From the NCBI GenBank assembly GCA_024398935.1, contig JAKSIH010000017.1:1-52671 (forward strand): a stretch of DNA of 52,671 nucleotides, in the 5' to 3' direction. Below the pieces are notes generated by a model. It was not told the DNA's origin, did not search any database, and saw only the letters and a program-made list of their open reading frames with translations. Source of the stretch: Fibrobacter sp. Lineage in GTDB: Bacteria; Fibrobacterota; Fibrobacteria; Fibrobacterales; Fibrobacteraceae. Of this stretch, positions 7,932 through 17,462 are shown piece after piece. Every line of letters begins with the position of its first letter. Position 1 is the stretch's first letter. A program made the position numbers and the translations under genes.

Positions 7932-9218
7932 TTACTCAGTCAGGCGAATTTCTATATGGACCTGCTGGCGCCACTTCTTGATCAGTTCCTGAAGTTTCAG
8001 ATTTTCCAGATGGGAAGCGGTCATCATCTCGATCTTGCCGAAATCCTCCTCCAGAGTCAATTCGCGAATCTGGCGGGAATCATCCAGGCGGAATAGATGG
8101 TAGGCACCATCAATCATCACCGGCTTGGAAACTTCACCCACCTGCAGGTTAGCCACCGGATCAACATAGGCGGGAACCATTTCATTCTTCTGGAACCAGC
8201 CCAGACGGCCACCGGCATAGTTGCTGGACTTATCCTCGCTATACTTCCTGGCTGCTTCAGCAAAAGCTTCGCCTGTCTTCAGGTTTGCCTGCAGGGAATC
8301 GGCAAGGGCGATTACCTTAGCGGTATCAGCCGCAGTGGGAATGGTGCGAAGGAGAATCTGCGCAGAACGGACGCCGTCTTCCTTACGGCCGAGAACACGG
8401 GCAATGTGCCACCCTAGGGCGGTCTTCACCGGACTTGCGGCATACTGACCATTTTTCAGCTGGTCCAGCACGCGTTCAAATGCGGGATCAAGCTGGCCGC
8501 GCTTGTAGTAACCCAGGTCGCCGCCCCTTGCCGCGGAGCTATCCTGAGAGTGGGCCTTGGCCAAAAGTTCAAAGCTCATGCCCAGGTTCAAGGTATCGAT
8601 CAGGGTTTCAGCGATCTTGCGGACAGAATCCACAATGGCAGAATCCGGATGGATGGGCAACTGGATATGGCTCAGGAACACACAATTGTACTGGCGGGGA
8701 ATGGAATCCTTGTAATCCTTGTAGAAGTTTTCCACATCCTTACGGGTAGGAGCGATAGCGCCCACATGACGCTGACGGACGCGGGCCATCTCAATGTTGG
8801 AACGAATCTGCTTGGAGAGCATATCGCGGTACTGAGCCATGCTCATGCCCAGCTGTGCGCGAATAGCCTTTTCAAGGGTGGCCATGGTAATGTTCTGGCC
8901 CGCAGCCAGCTGCTGCAGGTGAGAGTTCACTCGCTGGTCCACTTCGCCCTGCGTCACCACAATGGAATCGCGGTCGATACGGGAAAGCAAGACCTTTTCT
9001 TCGATCAGGCGATCCAGCACATACTGTCTCTGGTCGGCTTCCGACATGGCAGAGCCTTCCGGAGTTTCCTGGAACTTGTAAAGGCTATTCAGAAAATCCG
9101 AACGCATAATGGGCTTACCGTCAACCACGGCCGCCACACCTTCCATAAGCACGGGCTCCGCAAGGGCAAATGATGCCACGGCACAAAAAGCAAAAATCAC
9201 TCGGCTAAAGAAGTTCAT
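7932..9218 (-). CDS. surA: SurA-type periplasmic chaperone and peptidyl-prolyl isomerase
   Basis: 428 residues, the same length as E. coli SurA. A signal peptide (ending ASFALA) is followed by the SurA N domain (AAVVDGKPIMRSDF; RLIEEKVLLSRI) and two parvulin domains: one around DSSAARGGDLGYYKRGQL and one around SSNYAGGRLGWFQKNEMVP. By family it escorts outer-membrane proteins through the periplasm. Its ATG overlaps the stop of the upstream lipoprotein gene by 4 bases, implying translational coupling of two SurA-like proteins. Confidence 0.92.
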   Translation of the reverse strand: MNFFSRVIFAFCAVASFALAEPVLMEGVAAVVDGKPIMRSDFLNSLYKFQETPEGSAMSEADQRQYVLDRLIEEKVLLSRIDRDSIVVTQGEVDQRVNSHLQQLAAGQNITMATLEKAIRAQLGMSMAQYRDMLSKQIRSNIEMARVRQRHVGAIAPTRKDVENFYKDYKDSIPRQYNCVFLSHIQLPIHPDSAIVDSVRKIAETLIDTLNLGMSFELLAKAHSQDSSAARGGDLGYYKRGQLDPAFERVLDQLKNGQYAASPVKTALGWHIARVLGRKEDGVRSAQILLRTIPTAADTAKVIALADSLQANLKTGEAFAEAARKYSEDKSSNYAGGRLGWFQKNEMVPAYVDPVANLQVGEVSKPVMIDGAYHLFRLDDSRQIRELTLEEDFGKIEMMTASHLENLKLQELIKKWRQQVHIEIRLTE

Positions 9219-10033
9219 TTCTTATCCTTTTCGCTAAAAACTTTGATCTTCGAAAAAATCGGCTTGGAACTTTTCCACTGGTTCTTCAGGCGGTCCATGA
9301 CCGTTTTCTGATGTTCTACCCATGCCCGTTCGCCCACGTCTTCCACCACTTCGGCATAAGGCAATATGTCCGCGGAATCCAAGCGGGAAGTTACCACGGC
9401 AATTTTCAACGCACCGCCACACACCTTCATGGGCGTAATCTTTCCTAAGGCGGCTTCCGTAAGGGACGGGATGATACAACTGTCCGGCGTTACGGACACG
9501 GAATCAAAGCGGTCGATTTTCTTAATGAGCCAACTTTCGGGAGGAGGCGCAACAAAGCTCTTGGACTTGTTGTAATTGTAGTAGTCGTTTGCATTGCCCC
9601 ATTCCCTAAAGGAAAGGATTGCTCCAGACGCCATCGTCTTTCCGCGAACATAAAGATCCTGATGATTTTTGTAGAATTCCAGTTTTTCTGCGTCGCTCAC
9701 CATCATGGAATCTATATAGCCCTGGATGAAGTAGTCCACTACGATTTTACGAGTCGCGATTTCGATCTGGGCTTTCAGCAGGGAATCCTCAAGGAGGCCC
9801 TGAGCTTCCGCTTCCTGGTAGATTGTCTCCTCATTAATCCATCGTTCCACAAACGACAGCTTTGCTTCGTCGCTCATGTTATCCCAATTGGGGTACAGGA
9901 GATACAATTCAGATTCTCTAAGTTTTTTATCTCCGACGGAAATTACCACAGGGTCTTCCTTGCCAAAGGGAAAATCGCATGCGGCAAACAGCGCAATGGT
10001 CAAGGCAAAAAAGAGTTTGGCAACAAAATTCAT
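9215..10033 (-). CDS. SurA-N/PpiC-like lipoprotein
   Basis: 272 residues with a lipobox FAAC (Cys19), so it is likely an outer- or inner-membrane lipoprotein. The mature part begins VISVGDKKLRESEL and continues with SDEAKLSFVERWINEETIY, the pattern of SurA/PrsA N-terminal chaperone domains, but the usual parvulin active-site region is not clear. Overlaps surA by 4 bases and lies 33 bases after hrpA. A likely accessory foldase or chaperone for outer-membrane protein assembly (inference). Confidence 0.72.
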   Translation of the reverse strand: MNFVAKLFFALTIALFAACDFPFGKEDPVVISVGDKKLRESELYLLYPNWDNMSDEAKLSFVERWINEETIYQEAEAQGLLEDSLLKAQIEIATRKIVVDYFIQGYIDSMMVSDAEKLEFYKNHQDLYVRGKTMASGAILSFREWGNANDYYNYNKSKSFVAPPPESWLIKKIDRFDSVSVTPDSCIIPSLTEAALGKITPMKVCGGALKIAVVTSRLDSADILPYAEVVEDVGERAWVEHQKTVMDRLKNQWKSSKPIFSKIKVFSEKDKK

Positions 10034-10066
10034 GACCAGAATTTAGAAAATTCTATAGTGACAAAA

Positions 10067-13000
10067 CTACTTCAATTTCCCAAAAAGGCCCTTCAACTTA
10101 GTCAAGGACTGGTTATCCACTTCTTCCTGGTCGTCATCGGCCTTGCGTTTGAACTTGAGAATCTCGAAATCCTCCACCAGGGCTCGAGCCTGCAGGAACA
10201 GTTCCGGAAATTCGGCGTCATCGGTTGCAGTCCGTTCAATTTTCGAAAGCAGGTCGCGAGCGTTCTTCAGTTCATGATCCTTGAGGTATCGAGCCTTCAG
10301 AAAAGGACGAAAAGCGTCACGGAGAACACGCGCATCCAAAACATCCTTCAAGGTTCCGCCTGTGTCCGCATCCATGGTTTCGCCAAGCACCACCAATTCA
10401 GAAATCGCCTTGGTTCTTTCGAACAAAGTATTTTCCTTCTGGTAGAGGGAAACCAGCCTGGATACAAAGGGCGTTACCGCATCATTCACATGGTCTTTTC
10501 CCTGACGCATGGCGACACTAAATTCGCGGAGGGCGTCCCAGCACTTGACAAAGGCTTCTGCTCCGATGAGGCCCGATTCGTAGGTGGCACGGACCAGCGC
10601 CAGGCGGGTTTCCTCATCTTCGCTTCGGATAGTGGCAGCCAGGTTACGGAAGTCCTTCATCTTTTTTCCGCGGGAGAATTCCAGGCCGGAAAAACGCACG
10701 CAGCGATTTGCGTCCAGGTTGTCCGCAATGAGGGATTTTGCCACCCAGATTTTCATCACGGTCTTGAAGTCATCGGCATAGACACCACCGGTTTCCAGCA
10801 TATTCAGGCGGTCGGCGATGAGAGAAGCTTCGGCACCACGGCTGGGCTCGGCTCCTCGGCCGGACTCTGCGACCTTGCCGGTGGATTCCAGGCGCTTCCT
10901 GAAATTCTGCCAGAACTTGGATTCCTCAGATGTCATGAGGGCGGATTCCCCCAGGCGCCATCCAAAGCGTGCCTTTTCCAGAGGGAAATCAATTCCGTAA
11001 GTCACTACCACCGGACGCACCGCCAGGAAGAAACGGAAACTTCCCCACTCGGGAGAAAGTTCCACCGGGAACTTTTCCGCAACGCCGTTCTTGAATACAT
11101 TCAAGTGCAGACGCAAGTGATTTTCCCTTTCCGGAGTGACGGTGGGAATATCGCATTCCAGATTCTTCATCTCCCCGAATACTTCGTAAAGAAGTAGCAT
11201 GGGCGCCTTGTGGGGAGCGTTCTTCAATTTGTCGCAGAATTCATCGTCAATTTGAGTACGGCGAGCTTCCATCTGCTTTCTGGAAGCCTTGGGCATTTCC
11301 CGCACAATAGAATCTACCATCCATTCTCGCCATTGATGGATGGACAAGGCCAACAGCGCAGGAGTCGTTTCCGCCAGCAAATCGTAGGGGAACCTTAAGG
11401 TAATTCCGTCGCAGCTCTTGGTGGCGTCAAAGACCATCTCACCAGTTACCACCCGGGCAACAGATGAAGAGGGACGGCCATTCCAGTCGAAACCCATAAT
11501 GCGGAAACTTTCGACGGAGCCTCCGTTTTCTGCGCTAGGTTTCTCTGCGTTGGGATTAGAACCTCGACCGTTCTTACCCTTATTCAGTCCGCCAAGATCC
11601 ATGCGGTTGCTAAAACCGCTGTCCGTGTAGCTGACGCCGGTTTCACTCTGGTCCAGCCAAAACTTTTCATCAAACTTCAGCCACTGATCGCCCTTTTCCG
11701 CCAAATATGCTTTCAACGTGCGGATGGAATTGACCTTCGGGGCGATTCGCACATAATAATCCACCAGGGCGTCTTCGTGAGGAGCAAGGCCAAACTGACG
11801 CTTGCGAGCCTCCAGGGCGTGAAGATTTTCCACTACCCGCTCGTTGTGCGTCATGAAAGGGAACGGCCTTGCAATGTCACTCATGACGACAGCATCACGC
11901 CAGAAAATCTGGGCGCAGTCTTCGGGATTGACTCGGGCGTAATCCACCCGATGGCCGCGGCTGATTACAAGCCCGCGGAAAGACACTTCCTCCACCGCTT
12001 CTACAAAGCCACGTTCCTTATTCCAGACAGGCGCGTACCAGCGACGGGTACAGAAAGGCTCCGCCACCTGCATAATCCATTCCGGCTTGATTTCAGCGGC
12101 CTTGGTCAAAAAGGTTCGGCTAGTCTCGCGGACTTCCGCACTGAAGAGCCATTCCACGCCCTTGGCGTAAAGATCGCTGCCAGGAAACACATGGGTCTCG
12201 CGACCACTGACCAGGCGGTAACAGCCATTTTCTAGATCCTTGCGGGCAATGCCACCAAGAAAACCAGAGAGTAAAGCAATGTGCAAATTGTCGGCATGGA
12301 ATGTTTTCAGGTCGCAAACGCGGTTTTCAAACTTCGCATCCAGAATACGACCGAACTGTTCGTAGAGATCAATCCATTCGCGGCAACGCAAAAAGTGGAA
12401 TGAATTCTTGTCGCAGAACTTGCGCAGCTTATTCCAGGACTTTCCATCCCATTCATCACAGAAGGCATTCCACATGGAAACGTAGGTCAGGAAGTCACTC
12501 TTGTGTCCAGCAAATTTCTTATGGAGACCGCGGACACGCCCGCGTTCCGGTTCTTCGTTGGGAACCACTCGCGGGTCCTGAATGGAAAGTGCAGAACACA
12601 CAATCAAGGCGGGCTGCAAAACACCTGCGTCGCGGGCTCGTAAAAGAACCGCAGACAAAGCCACATCCATAGGAAGCTTCGTCATATCACGACCCAGTTT
12701 AGTCACCTGGCCACTGGCGTTATCCGCCGTCAAAGCACCCAGTTCAAAGAGGGACTTGTAAGCCCCGCGGAAAGCGGAATGTGGCGGACTCTGGAGGAAG
12801 GGGAAATTTTCCATTTCCAGCCCAAGACTGCGAAGCTGCAGCACCACGTTTGCCAAGTTGCTGCGACGGATTTCCGGTTCCGTAAAGTCATCCCGCTTTT
12901 CAAAATCCTCGGGAGAATAAAGCCTGATACAGACGCCTGGCTTTACGCGGCCCGCACGGCCCGTACGCTGGCGGGCGCTGGCCTTGGAAATTTCCTCCAC

Positions 13001-14110
13001 CGGAAGCCCCTGGATGCGAGCCTGAGGGTTATAGCGGGAAATACGGGCCATACCCGTATCCACCACATAGGCAATGCCCGGAATGGTCAAGGAAGTTTCT
13101 GCAATGTTTGTGGCAAGAACCACACGAGTCTTGCTGGTGGAGCGGAAAATCCGACGCTGTTCATCGGGACTCATGCGACCGTACAGCGGTAGCACATCAA
13201 AGCTGGCGGCATCCAGATCCGGTTTCAGTTCATTGGCCAAGTCCTGAATGTCACGCTCCGTCGGGAGGAAGCAAAGCAGGTGATCCCGATGGCGGCTTTC
13301 CAGATCCAGAATGGCATCCCGGGCTTCTTCAATCAAGCCGGAATCGCCCTTGCCCGAAGCGTCACGACGGTTATCGTCCTCGTCGTCATCAGGACCGCTA
13401 AAACCCTTGCCCCAGGGGTTGCCCTTGACAGCACCTTGTCCGCGGAAATAATACTCCACATCCACCGGGAATGTGCGGCCTTCCGCTTCCAGCACACAGC
13501 TGTTATCGTAGAACTTCTCGAAAAGGGCGGCATCCAGAGTAGCAGAAGCCACAATGAGCTTGAAGTCCGGACGCTGCTTCAGCACCGACTTGAAAATTCC
13601 CAGAAGGATGTCGATGTTCAAGGAGCGTTCGTGTGCTTCGTCTATGACGATGGCGGAGTACTGCCTAAAAAGCCTGTCGCGGCGGAATTCCTGCAGCAGG
13701 ATACCATCGGTCATGACCTTGATGGGAGCGTCGTTTGTTCCCTGCTCCCAGAAACGGATTTTCGTGCTGACCAGTTCATCGGCCTTCAGTTCTTCACGAA
13801 GGCGATCTGCGATGGACATGGCCGCCAGACGGCGAGGCTCCGTAACACCAATCTTGAAGGGCGGCTTACTGGATTCAGCGTCATTCTGAGGCTGCGCAGC
13901 AGCCGAAGAACCCAGGGCAGAATTTCCCTTGACGCACTTCTTAACGAAATACTCCAGCAAGAACTTGGGCAACTGCGTGGATTTACCCGAACCCGTATCC
14001 GCCTTGACAATCACCACCTGATGAGAATCCAACAGACGCAGGAAATCCTCCCGCTTCTGTACCACGGGAAGTTCAGGATACTCGATCTTTAAAGCAGATA
14101 AATCCATCAT
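10067..14110 (-). CDS. hrpA: ATP-dependent RNA helicase HrpA
   Basis: About 1347 residues, near E. coli HrpA (1300). DEAH-box helicase motifs in order: KADTGSGKSTQLPKF (motif I), TEPRRLAAMSIADR (Ia), VIDEAHERSLNID (II), VASATLDA (III), TNIAETSLTIPGIAYVVDTG (V) and RQRTGRAGR (VI). The long C-terminal half is the HrpA-specific DUF3418 region, including IMGFDWNGRPSSSVARV. A low-complexity Ala/Gly/Ser stretch is inserted after motif I (about residues 64-80). A TTG at 14116 could also be read as start; the ATG at 14110 (or 14107) is preferred. No strong ribosome site is visible. First gene of the cluster ending in ftsE. Confidence 0.95.
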   Translation of the reverse strand: MMDLSALKIEYPELPVVQKREDFLRLLDSHQVVIVKADTGSGKSTQLPKFLLEYFVKKCVKGNSALGSSAAAQPQNDAESSKPPFKIGVTEPRRLAAMSIADRLREELKADELVSTKIRFWEQGTNDAPIKVMTDGILLQEFRRDRLFRQYSAIVIDEAHERSLNIDILLGIFKSVLKQRPDFKLIVASATLDAALFEKFYDNSCVLEAEGRTFPVDVEYYFRGQGAVKGNPWGKGFSGPDDDEDDNRRDASGKGDSGLIEEARDAILDLESRHRDHLLCFLPTERDIQDLANELKPDLDAASFDVLPLYGRMSPDEQRRIFRSTSKTRVVLATNIAETSLTIPGIAYVVDTGMARISRYNPQARIQGLPVEEISKASARQRTGRAGRVKPGVCIRLYSPEDFEKRDDFTEPEIRRSNLANVVLQLRSLGLEMENFPFLQSPPHSAFRGAYKSLFELGALTADNASGQVTKLGRDMTKLPMDVALSAVLLRARDAGVLQPALIVCSALSIQDPRVVPNEEPERGRVRGLHKKFAGHKSDFLTYVSMWNAFCDEWDGKSWNKLRKFCDKNSFHFLRCREWIDLYEQFGRILDAKFENRVCDLKTFHADNLHIALLSGFLGGIARKDLENGCYRLVSGRETHVFPGSDLYAKGVEWLFSAEVRETSRTFLTKAAEIKPEWIMQVAEPFCTRRWYAPVWNKERGFVEAVEEVSFRGLVISRGHRVDYARVNPEDCAQIFWRDAVVMSDIARPFPFMTHNERVVENLHALEARKRQFGLAPHEDALVDYYVRIAPKVNSIRTLKAYLAEKGDQWLKFDEKFWLDQSETGVSYTDSGFSNRMDLGGLNKGKNGRGSNPNAEKPSAENGGSVESFRIMGFDWNGRPSSSVARVVTGEMVFDATKSCDGITLRFPYDLLAETTPALLALSIHQWREWMVDSIVREMPKASRKQMEARRTQIDDEFCDKLKNAPHKAPMLLLYEVFGEMKNLECDIPTVTPERENHLRLHLNVFKNGVAEKFPVELSPEWGSFRFFLAVRPVVVTYGIDFPLEKARFGWRLGESALMTSEESKFWQNFRKRLESTGKVAESGRGAEPSRGAEASLIADRLNMLETGGVYADDFKTVMKIWVAKSLIADNLDANRCVRFSGLEFSRGKKMKDFRNLAATIRSEDEETRLALVRATYESGLIGAEAFVKCWDALREFSVAMRQGKDHVNDAVTPFVSRLVSLYQKENTLFERTKAISELVVLGETMDADTGGTLKDVLDARVLRDAFRPFLKARYLKDHELKNARDLLSKIERTATDDAEFPELFLQARALVEDFEILKFKRKADDDQEEVDNQSLTKLKGLFGKLK

Positions 14111-14132
14111 AATCAATGAAAAATGAATAACG

Positions 14133-14219
14133 AATAATTAACAATGATATTAATGGCGCTTCGCGCTCTATTTATAGCACCGTAGGTGCCTTTATTTCAA
14201 TTGTTCATTGTTAATTATT
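14133..14219. repeat. Inverted-repeat element with two inner hairpins
   Basis: Perfect 15-bp arms AATAATTAACAATGA (14133-14147) and TCATTGTTAATTATT (14205-14219) enclose two small palindromes, GCGCTTCGCGC and GCACCGTAGGTGC. The architecture is like a miniature element; no coding potential. Confidence 0.6.
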
Positions 14220-14230
14220 AATTGTTAATT

Positions 14231-14261
14231 CAAAGATTAAAATCTCCGATTTTAATCTTTG
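14231..14261. repeat. Perfect 14-bp stem hairpin over the stop of the zinc-ribbon gene
   Basis: CAAAGATTAAAATC / GATTTTAATCTTTG with TCC loop. It contains the stop codon of the microprotein gene (14252-14254). There is no long U tract, so termination is uncertain. Confidence 0.55.
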
Positions 14262-14395
14262 ATGTGTCCGCACTTGTCACAGGTGAACTTGTAGCTGTTA
14301 TCCGGGTCCACCACCATGACACCGTCACATTCAGGTACTTCGCAGGGCAATTCGCCGGGCATCACTTCGCGGTAAGTTTCTTTTTCTTCGTTCAT
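14252..14395 (-). CDS. 47-residue zinc-ribbon-like microprotein
   Basis: Short ORF starting MNEEKETYREVMPGELPC and ending FTCDKCGHIKD. Four cysteines are arranged as C-x4-C (LPCEVPEC) and, about 15 residues later, C-x2-C (CDKC), typical of a small zinc ribbon of the rubredoxin/RpoB-ribbon type. It is divergent from the SGNH hydrolase gene (117-base gap). Function unknown; it is probably a small nucleic-acid or protein-binding factor (inference). Confidence 0.65.
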   Translation of the reverse strand: MNEEKETYREVMPGELPCEVPECDGVMVVDPDNSYKFTCDKCGHIKD

Positions 14396-14512
14396 ATTCA
14401 AGCCTTCAAATTTCGTTCAAAAGACGATAATCTCGCATTTAAAATGCAAAGATAAAAAACTAAATTTGCCCAGTCAAACGCGGGTTTCCCGCAAATACAG
14501 ACGGAGTGAAAA

Positions 14513-15670
14513 ATGTCCGAGACGAAATACACCAAATGGGTCGCCTGCTGGGGAAACGCAACATCCATCACCGACCGCACCACAGCCGTTTACGCAAAAG
14601 ACATCACTCTGCGCTACCCCATCCGCATTTGCTTTTCCGGAAGCAAGCTGCGATTCCGCTTTTCCAACCTGACGGGAACGGAACCCATCGAAATGACCAA
14701 TGCCTTTGTAGCCCGCGCAGGTTCGAGCAGCAGCAAAACAAAGGAACCTGTGGCCATCACGTTCCATGGTTTTCAAACGGTACAAATCCGACCTGGTCAA
14801 GAAATCGAAAGTGACGAAATTTCCTTCGAGGTCACCGCAGGCGAGACCGTCAATGTCAGCATGTATTTTGCCGGTTACACACAAATGAATGCGGGAACCC
14901 TCATTACGGGTCCTCTTTCCACCGGCAAGTACGCCTACGGAAACTTCGCCACTACGGTCGAACTTCCCGCCGACTTGACCCGCAACACCAACTGGTTCTA
15001 TTTCCTCAATACGGTAGATGTACTGACGGAAGAATCCAACCACGCCCTGGTCTGCTTCGGCGACTCCATTACCGCCCAGAGCTGGCCCGATTATCTGGCC
15101 CTGCAGGCCTGGGACGCAGGCAAGCGCAACGTATCCATCATCCGTCGGGCCGTCAGCGGCACCCGCATTCTTCGGGAATACAGTTGCATTACCTACGCCG
15201 CCTACGGTTTAAAAGGCGCCACCCGCTTCCCCATCGAGATGAACGTGGCTGGTGCAGACGCAGTCATTATCCAGCACGGCATTAACGACATTATCCATCC
15301 TGTTGGCGTGGAGGTGAACAAGTTCCGACCCTGGAGCGACATGCCCACCACCGCAGACCTCATCCAGGGCGTTCAGGACATCTACCTCGCCCACGCCCGC
15401 AAGCTGGGACTGAAAGTTTATAGCGGGACCTTGTTACCCATTTTCGGCTGGCGCACCTACAACGAAAACCGCGACATCATCCGCAACGAATTCAACCAGT
15501 GGCTCCGTACGTCCGACCAGTTCGACGGCTGCGTGGACTTCGACAAGGCTGTTCGCAATGCCGCAGACATCAAGAAATTCGCAGAGGGTTTTGACTCCGG
15601 CGACCACCTGCACCCAAGCGAAAAGGCCTACCAGGCCATGGCCGCAGAAGCTCTCAAAATTCTCCAATAA
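14513..15670 (+). CDS. SGNH/GDSL-family hydrolase (esterase-like)
   Basis: 385 residues. An N-terminal beta-rich domain (about residues 1-170) is followed by an SGNH hydrolase domain: block I CFGDSITAQS with the catalytic Ser, block III IIQHGINDI with Asn, and block V SGDHLHPSEKAY with the Asp-His pair. Members cut ester bonds such as acetyl groups on polysaccharides, which would suit a cell-wall degrader, but there is no signal peptide. Start ATG at 14513 has GGAG 6 bases upstream. Confidence 0.85.
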   Translation: MSETKYTKWVACWGNATSITDRTTAVYAKDITLRYPIRICFSGSKLRFRFSNLTGTEPIEMTNAFVARAGSSSSKTKEPVAITFHGFQTVQIRPGQEIESDEISFEVTAGETVNVSMYFAGYTQMNAGTLITGPLSTGKYAYGNFATTVELPADLTRNTNWFYFLNTVDVLTEESNHALVCFGDSITAQSWPDYLALQAWDAGKRNVSIIRRAVSGTRILREYSCITYAAYGLKGATRFPIEMNVAGADAVIIQHGINDIIHPVGVEVNKFRPWSDMPTTADLIQGVQDIYLAHARKLGLKVYSGTLLPIFGWRTYNENRDIIRNEFNQWLRTSDQFDGCVDFDKAVRNAADIKKFAEGFDSGDHLHPSEKAYQAMAAEALKILQ

Positions 15671-15697
15671 TTTTCTGTCGCCCTAACCCGCTATGCC

Positions 15698-15735
15698 AAA
15701 AAAAATTGCCACGCAAAATCATGCGTGGCTTTCTG
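15698..15735. terminator. Bidirectional terminator between convergent genes
   Basis: A-run, then GCCACGC / GCGTGGC stem, then TTTCTGTT. On the minus strand the stem is followed by a run of eight T. Confidence 0.8.
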
Positions 15736-15756
15736 TTCAAAAATTCCTGTGTAGAA

Positions 15757-16317
15757 TTATTCAATCGTGAAATAGGTATCATAGTAAATGAAGGGGCGCT
15801 TCTTCTTGCGCTTGAACTTGCCCTTGCCGCCGCCTTCCATTTCGGAAACCAGGTCCTGCAGGCTTCCCATGTCCACCTTGTTGGGATCGTCCTGCTCTTC
15901 CTCCCCTTCCTTTACCTTGAAGTAGGGAATCACCAGGTCGAAGTCATCCTTGTCGGCATCCTTTTCGAAATTGAAGGAATATTCCGTCTCGGTGTTACCA
16001 TCCTTCACCCGCTTGCTGGAAATGCTTACGCTCATGAGGCGGGCGTTCAGGGAAACCGCATCAAACTGCACCGTCATGTCCAGAGCATATTCCTCTAGAG
16101 GCAGAGTGGTCCTAGAGAAGCAAAAATCGCCGACGCTGTTGAACACTCCATCCAGTTCTACGCCATACTTCATCAGGTCGCGAAGCATAATGTGAGTCGC
16201 ACCATACTCCATAGCCTTGAGGGTGAACTTGGACTTCACCATGAGCTGCTGCATCTTAAGGGAATACTTGTCCAGACGCGAAGTCAGGTTCATCTGCATT
16301 TTAAATTCTTTTGCCAT
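15757..16317 (-). CDS. Conserved-looking cytoplasmic protein of unknown function
   Basis: 186 residues, no signal peptide. The start is set by the ribosome site: AAGGA abuts an ATG at 16323 but is 6 bases from the ATG at 16317 (MAKEFKMQMNLTSRL), so the latter is used. Mixed alpha/beta sequence with an acidic loop (KEGEEEQDDPNK) and a basic KFKRKKKRPF tail segment. I do not recognise a family; a PilZ-like fold was considered but the RxxxR motif is absent. Terminated by the element at 15698. Confidence 0.65.
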   Translation of the reverse strand: MAKEFKMQMNLTSRLDKYSLKMQQLMVKSKFTLKAMEYGATHIMLRDLMKYGVELDGVFNSVGDFCFSRTTLPLEEYALDMTVQFDAVSLNARLMSVSISSKRVKDGNTETEYSFNFEKDADKDDFDLVIPYFKVKEGEEEQDDPNKVDMGSLQDLVSEMEGGGKGKFKRKKKRPFIYYDTYFTIE

Positions 16318-16360
16318 ATTCATTCCTTATTTCGGGAGCAAATATAATTTTTTCGGGCGT

Positions 16361-16396
16361 AAAAAAAAGCGGCACGACCACAACCGGTCGTACCGC
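16361..16396 (-). terminator. Terminator of the lipoprotein gene 16449-17351
   Basis: Minus strand: GCGGTACGACC / GGTCGTGCCGC stem, then eight T. Confidence 0.85.
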
Positions 16397-16448
16397 AATT
16401 TTAAACTCAACCATGCCGGCAGGTAAACCTGCCGTCACGAAGTTCGCC

Positions 16449-17351
16449 TTACTTCACCTCGAAGTAGTAGGTCTGCAGAGTCTTGCCATCCTGAGAGAAG
16501 TGGATGATCTGCTTGCCCTTGGGCAGAGTGCCGGAAATTGCGTAGAGATCGTCTGCGCGGTATTCGGCCTTCAGCTCAACCTTCTTGGACTTGTCTGCAA
16601 AGAGAGCCTTGGTTGCACCGGCGGTGATACCCTTACAGTCCTTATGGTTGGTAACCTTGTCTTCCATAACGGGATAGGCAGCGGCGACCACCGGAGAGGT
16701 GGAGGACTGGGCACGAACATAGAGAACATTAAGTGCGGCGTCCATCAGGCGAGGAGCGTTAAGGGGAAGCATCTTGCTTGCGGCATCCTTAGCAGGAGCG
16801 GCCTTGCCCTTCTTCTTGGACTTCTTATCCTTCTTGGGAGCTGCGGCAGGAGTCTTGGCAGCGCCGGACATGTCGGCAACTTCCAGGTTGAAACCGGTAA
16901 CGGATGCGTCTTCGCAATCCAGACGGTAGATCACCCAGTCAGCACCGGAAATTTTTTCGGGAGTCTCAGTACCGACCTTATACATGCCGGCATCGATATC
17001 CTTGGGATATTCGTACAGAGTGACCTTGAGGTTCGGGTTGGATTCTTCCAGCTTGATCTTGATGGAGCTCTGGTTGTAGCTAGAGCGCTTTGCACTCAGG
17101 TCATATTCGCCAAAGGGAACGTTATCGAACTTGAACTCGCCCTTACGGATTGCGAGGCTCTTGGCGTCGTCCTTCTGGTAGTTCTTGCTATGGGTGCCAA
17201 AAACAGTATTCGGCATCCAGACGGTGGGAACTTCCACAGCCTTGTTGATAAACGGGTCCATCACAACACCTTCGACAGAACCGGTCTTTTCACAACCAGT
17301 CATAGCCAGAGCAAGAAGAGCAGCCCCGCACAAAGTCAACTGTTTTTTCAT
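16449..17351 (-). CDS. Lipoprotein with carboxypeptidase-regulatory-like N-terminal domain
   Basis: 300 residues, lipobox MTGC (Cys20). After the Cys come GSVEGVVMDP and FKFDNVPFGEYDLSAKRSSY, the pattern of a small beta-sandwich (CarboxypepD_reg-like) domain. A Lys/Ala/Pro-rich linker (about residues 165-190, KKDKKSKKKGKAAPAK) separates it from a second beta-rich domain. Monocistronic with its own terminator. Probably a periplasm-facing envelope lipoprotein; exact role unknown. Confidence 0.75.
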   Translation of the reverse strand: MKKQLTLCGAALLALAMTGCEKTGSVEGVVMDPFINKAVEVPTVWMPNTVFGTHSKNYQKDDAKSLAIRKGEFKFDNVPFGEYDLSAKRSSYNQSSIKIKLEESNPNLKVTLYEYPKDIDAGMYKVGTETPEKISGADWVIYRLDCEDASVTGFNLEVADMSGAAKTPAAAPKKDKKSKKKGKAAPAKDAASKMLPLNAPRLMDAALNVLYVRAQSSTSPVVAAAYPVMEDKVTNHKDCKGITAGATKALFADKSKKVELKAEYRADDLYAISGTLPKGKQIIHFSQDGKTLQTYYFEVK

Positions 17352-17391
17352 AGTAATTCTTCCTTTTTTTATTTAAAGACCATTCAAGTAT

Positions 17392-17424
17392 AAAAAAAAA
17401 CCTTCCATTTGGTGGAAGGTCTTT
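17392..17424 (-). terminator. Terminator of rpmE
   Basis: Minus strand: CCTTCCA / TGGAAGG stem followed by a run of nine T. Confidence 0.85.
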
Positions 17425-17462
17425 TGAAAAATCTCTTAAATATTTGGCACGAAGCCGAATTA

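Noticed and set aside
17443..17460. TTGGCACG near the rpmE stop as a sigma-54 promoter
   Set aside because: The -12 TTGC element is missing and no gene follows in the right direction.
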